Of a DNA stretch of 63,971 bases, positions 62,456-63,971 are shown piece after piece (within the stretch, counting starts at the first letter, position 1; each line of letters starts with the position of its first letter). The stretch spans positions 1-63,971 of the forward strand of contig DDVI01000094.1 in assembly GCA_002345205.1 (NCBI GenBank). Direction: 5' to 3'. Origin of the DNA: Bdellovibrionaceae bacterium UBA2316. Lineage in GTDB: Bacteria; Bdellovibrionota; Bdellovibrionia; Bdellovibrionales; Bdellovibrionaceae. The translations under genes and the position numbers were made by a program. The notes under the pieces were generated by a model. It did not search any database. It saw nothing but the letters and a program-made list of their open reading frames with translations, and was not told the DNA's origin.

Positions 62456-62916
62456 TGTCTATCTGGTATCGAGCACACACAAACTCCAATTCCCAATTTG
62501 TTTTTTCAGGCGATGGGGGTTTATATACCTCTGGCAGATGGAATCATTTAGGAAAAAAAGTGGTTTATTGTTCAGACTCAATTGCTTTAGCAACTATGGA
62601 ATGGCTATCTCATAATGGTCTGTCGGTATCTGGATTTAGTTATTATCGCTATTCAATTGAAGTCCCTGATCACTTGATAACTGCATTTTCTATTTCTGAT
62701 TTACCCACAGACTGGGACGCAACTCCTTCAACTAATGACACGAGAGATTTTGCGAATGATAATTTATTTTTAACGGAAGGCCCTTTGGCCATAAGCGTAC
62801 CATCAGTGCTAGTTCCCGAAGAAAAAAATTTAATAATTAACCCCTTTCACACTGAATTTCAAAGTGTGGTTACTAGCATTACCAACCTCGGAAAATTTAT
62901 TGCGCCAACCAGATAA
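62455..62916 (+). CDS. RES-domain toxin (NAD+-degrading type)
   Basis: The 153-residue protein carries the RES signature: GGLYTSGRWNHLGKKVVYCS with Arg28, ALATMEWLSH with Glu49, and a Ser in ALAISVPSVLVP. Family members such as MbcT and ParT break down NAD+ or ADP-ribosylate metabolic enzymes when free of antitoxin. It is coupled to the antitoxin by a one-base overlap. All three name-giving residues are present, so activity is likely. Confidence 0.9.
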   Translation: MSIWYRAHTNSNSQFVFSGDGGLYTSGRWNHLGKKVVYCSDSIALATMEWLSHNGLSVSGFSYYRYSIEVPDHLITAFSISDLPTDWDATPSTNDTRDFANDNLFLTEGPLAISVPSVLVPEEKNLIINPFHTEFQSVVTSITNLGKFIAPTR

Positions 62917-62955
62917 GTTAACTTTGATTGCAAGAGATTAAATTGAAACTTCACC

Positions 62956-63120
62956 TTATTTGTTCAACCTCATAGCTTTCGGCCAATTAGAGGCTTTTGA
63001 ATCCTGAATAAGTTCAAACTGGGCTTTTCTGACTTGTTTCAAAACCCAAGGTAAATTCCGAGTTCCCACTGCCAAAAACGCCAGCGTAACAGATAAAGAA
63101 ATCAATTTTGATAGGCCCAT
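62956..63120 (-). CDS. 54-residue single-pass membrane protein overlapping the HTH gene
   Basis: Reading from ATG at 63118-63120 to TAA at 62956-62958 gives MGLSKLISLSVTLAFLAVG then a basic amphipathic tail (LPWVLKQVRKAQ). The first 20 residues are a membrane segment. AAGGAG eight to nine bases before the ATG lies inside the end of the HTH gene, with a 19-base overlap, so translation is probably coupled. No family is recognised; it could be a small toxin or a membrane-anchored accessory peptide. Confidence 0.55.
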   Translation of the reverse strand: MGLSKLISLSVTLAFLAVGTRNLPWVLKQVRKAQFELIQDSKASNWPKAMRLNK

Positions 63121-63350
63121 TTGATTTGCTCCTTTTCCTCTACTGTCAGCCCATCAAGGTCAAAATTCTTGCGTCTGATGCTCTGACAGTAGTTAGTGAT
63201 GGCATTTAGAGTCCGTCCGTAATGACGGGCCAGTTCTTGCCGTGACCAGCCGTGTATATAACGTAGTTTTGCCAGCTCCGTTAAACTCACTCTCGACTCG
63301 TGCCACTGGATTGGATAGGCTATATCCAAACTGAGTGGTTCTCTCAGCAT
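63102..63350 (-). CDS. small helix-turn-helix protein
   Basis: The 82-residue protein has a helix-turn-helix: VSLTELAKLRYIHGW, SRQELARHYGRTLNAI, TNYCQSIRRK, similar in spacing to resolvase or GcrA-like HTH motifs. It is likely a DNA-binding regulator. No clear ribosome binding site precedes the ATG at 63350, so the start could be internal. It is followed by, and overlaps, the small membrane protein gene. Confidence 0.65.
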   Translation of the reverse strand: MLREPLSLDIAYPIQWHESRVSLTELAKLRYIHGWSRQELARHYGRTLNAITNYCQSIRRKNFDLDGLTVEEKEQIKWAYQN

Positions 63351-63358
63351 AGGGCGAG

Positions 63359-63367
63359 GGGCACCAA
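63359..63367. other. weak tRNA-Leu 3'-end-like site (candidate attachment site)
   Basis: GGGCACCAA is identical to bases 54285-54293 at the end of tRNA-Leu, and the three bases further upstream partly match. It is followed by an ACCCC/GGGGT hairpin and an integrase-like gene. The match is short and could be chance. Confidence 0.2.
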
Positions 63368-63496
63368 ATCTTTAATAAAATCAATAACTTACAAGTTTTA
63401 ACCCCGATAGTCATTGGGGTCTTGGGTTTTTAATTCATACTAAAGTCTGGTTTCCCAATTGAGATTTACACCCTTTCAACCGAAAGGATAAATCAG

Positions 63497-63971
63497 ATGG
63501 GTATTTTTGTTTATAAAACCAAATTTGGATTTGGTGCTGTTCTTGAACATTGGACACCAAGAAGAAGCACTAAAAAATTGGATACGAAAAATTATCCCAC
63601 CTACGGCTTAACTGAAACTATGACCTATGAGCAAGCCGACCAAAGAGCCAAAGAATACAATCAAGACCAAAAAATTAAAAAAAGAAAAGAAGTCCAATTC
63701 ACCATTGAAATTCAGGATAAGGCTTATCTGAATGATAAAAATCTTCCTGAAAAATTAGTGAATGCCTTTGAAGAAGAACTTGAAAAAGAATACAAAGACA
63801 ATGAAGAAAGACTTGAAACCATATTACAACATTGGACTTCTGCTAAAAAATTATTAAATAAAATTAAAATAGATTACACCGAATTTTATGATAAGCGATT
63901 TGATATTTTTAAATACTATGAACAAAAGTGCTGGTCTGCTGATTACATCAAGAGAAATTTTGGAAAGTTGT
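63497..63971 (+). CDS. probable tyrosine recombinase/integrase, 5' part
   Basis: The ORF starts at ATG 63497 with AAAGGA eight bases upstream and is open to the window end (158 codons). The N-terminus (KTKFGFGAVLEHWTPRRS, YGLTETMTYEQADQRAKEYN) looks like the arm-binding domain of phage/island integrases. The following helical part (HWTSAKKLLN, FDIFKYYEQKCW) resembles a core-binding domain. The catalytic residues lie beyond the window, so the assignment is provisional. Confidence 0.55.
   Translation, partial: MGIFVYKTKFGFGAVLEHWTPRRSTKKLDTKNYPTYGLTETMTYEQADQRAKEYNQDQKIKKRKEVQFTIEIQDKAYLNDKNLPEKLVNAFEEELEKEYKDNEERLETILQHWTSAKKLLNKIKIDYTEFYDKRFDIFKYYEQKCWSADYIKRNFGKL

Noticed and set aside
63320..63370. 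Second tRNA-Leu copy ending in GGGGCACCA
   Set aside because: No T arm, anticodon arm or acceptor partner lies upstream; only a nine-base end match remains.
54293..63971. CRISPR array in the island
   Set aside because: The repeats in the hub are inverted and of different sequences; no regularly spaced direct repeats and no cas genes are present.

Overview
The window reads as a chromosomal segment of a Bdellovibrio-like predatory or epibiotic bacterium (Bdellovibrionota, Pseudobdellovibrionaceae type) with a moderately A+T-rich genome. This is inferred from gene content, not from a marker gene. The evidence is: many short lipoproteins and secreted proteins with no obvious family, a secreted M14 carboxypeptidase beside a secreted subtilase, a very large von Willebrand A lipoprotein, paralogous outer-membrane barrel proteins with partner lipoproteins, and frequent GTG/TTG starts with ATGA, GTGA or TAATG overlaps.

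Bases 1-54.3 k are host backbone. The left part carries a minus-strand operon histidine kinase - degenerate GGDEF protein - alanine racemase, then nadB, an alpha/beta hydrolase with a coupled lipoprotein, an SDR oxidoreductase overlapping an RNase HI with an unusual C-terminal domain, and lon. From 15 to 24 k come an AddAB-type helicase-nuclease pair and a cassette of two related barrels and a lipoprotein, with a related lipoprotein transcribed divergently. From 25 to 38.7 k come a double cyclic-nucleotide-binding protein, gdhA-pyrD, a MutT-type Nudix protein, two glycosyltransferase-like genes, an HU/IHF subunit, adk, a lytic-transglycosylase-like lipoprotein, a dual-specificity-phosphatase lipoprotein, an EpmA-like synthetase and a TldD/TldE pair. 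From 38.7 to 44.1 k a basic coiled-coil gene, gcvP, a heptosyltransferase-like gene and an Rsm22-like gene are tandem. Two secreted peptidases, a collagen-like lipoprotein and the 1485-residue vWA lipoprotein follow. gcvT and gcvH lie about 10 kb from gcvP, so the glycine cleavage genes are split.

At 54.2 k there is a tRNA-Leu(UAG) gene, and everything to its right looks like acquired DNA. A large serine recombinase converges on the tRNA, and its last codons are tRNA sequence. It is preceded by a small coupled ORF and a 560-base gene-free hub packed with nested inverted repeats, alternative hairpins, two plus-strand terminators and a tiny leader ORF with an extremely strong ribosome binding site. 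Beyond that lie an HNH protein, a 1596-residue SF1 helicase fused to an MTES_1575-like nuclease, an Xre/RES toxin-antitoxin pair with a recognisable promoter/operator, a small HTH protein overlapping a 54-residue membrane protein, and the start of a probable tyrosine integrase that runs off the window.

The best candidates for something new are the structured hub at 56.17-56.67 k, the helicase-nuclease + HNH operon as a possible defence module, and the repeat architecture of the giant lipoprotein. No CRISPR array, rRNA or complete insertion sequence was seen. All family assignments are by motif reading, without database search.
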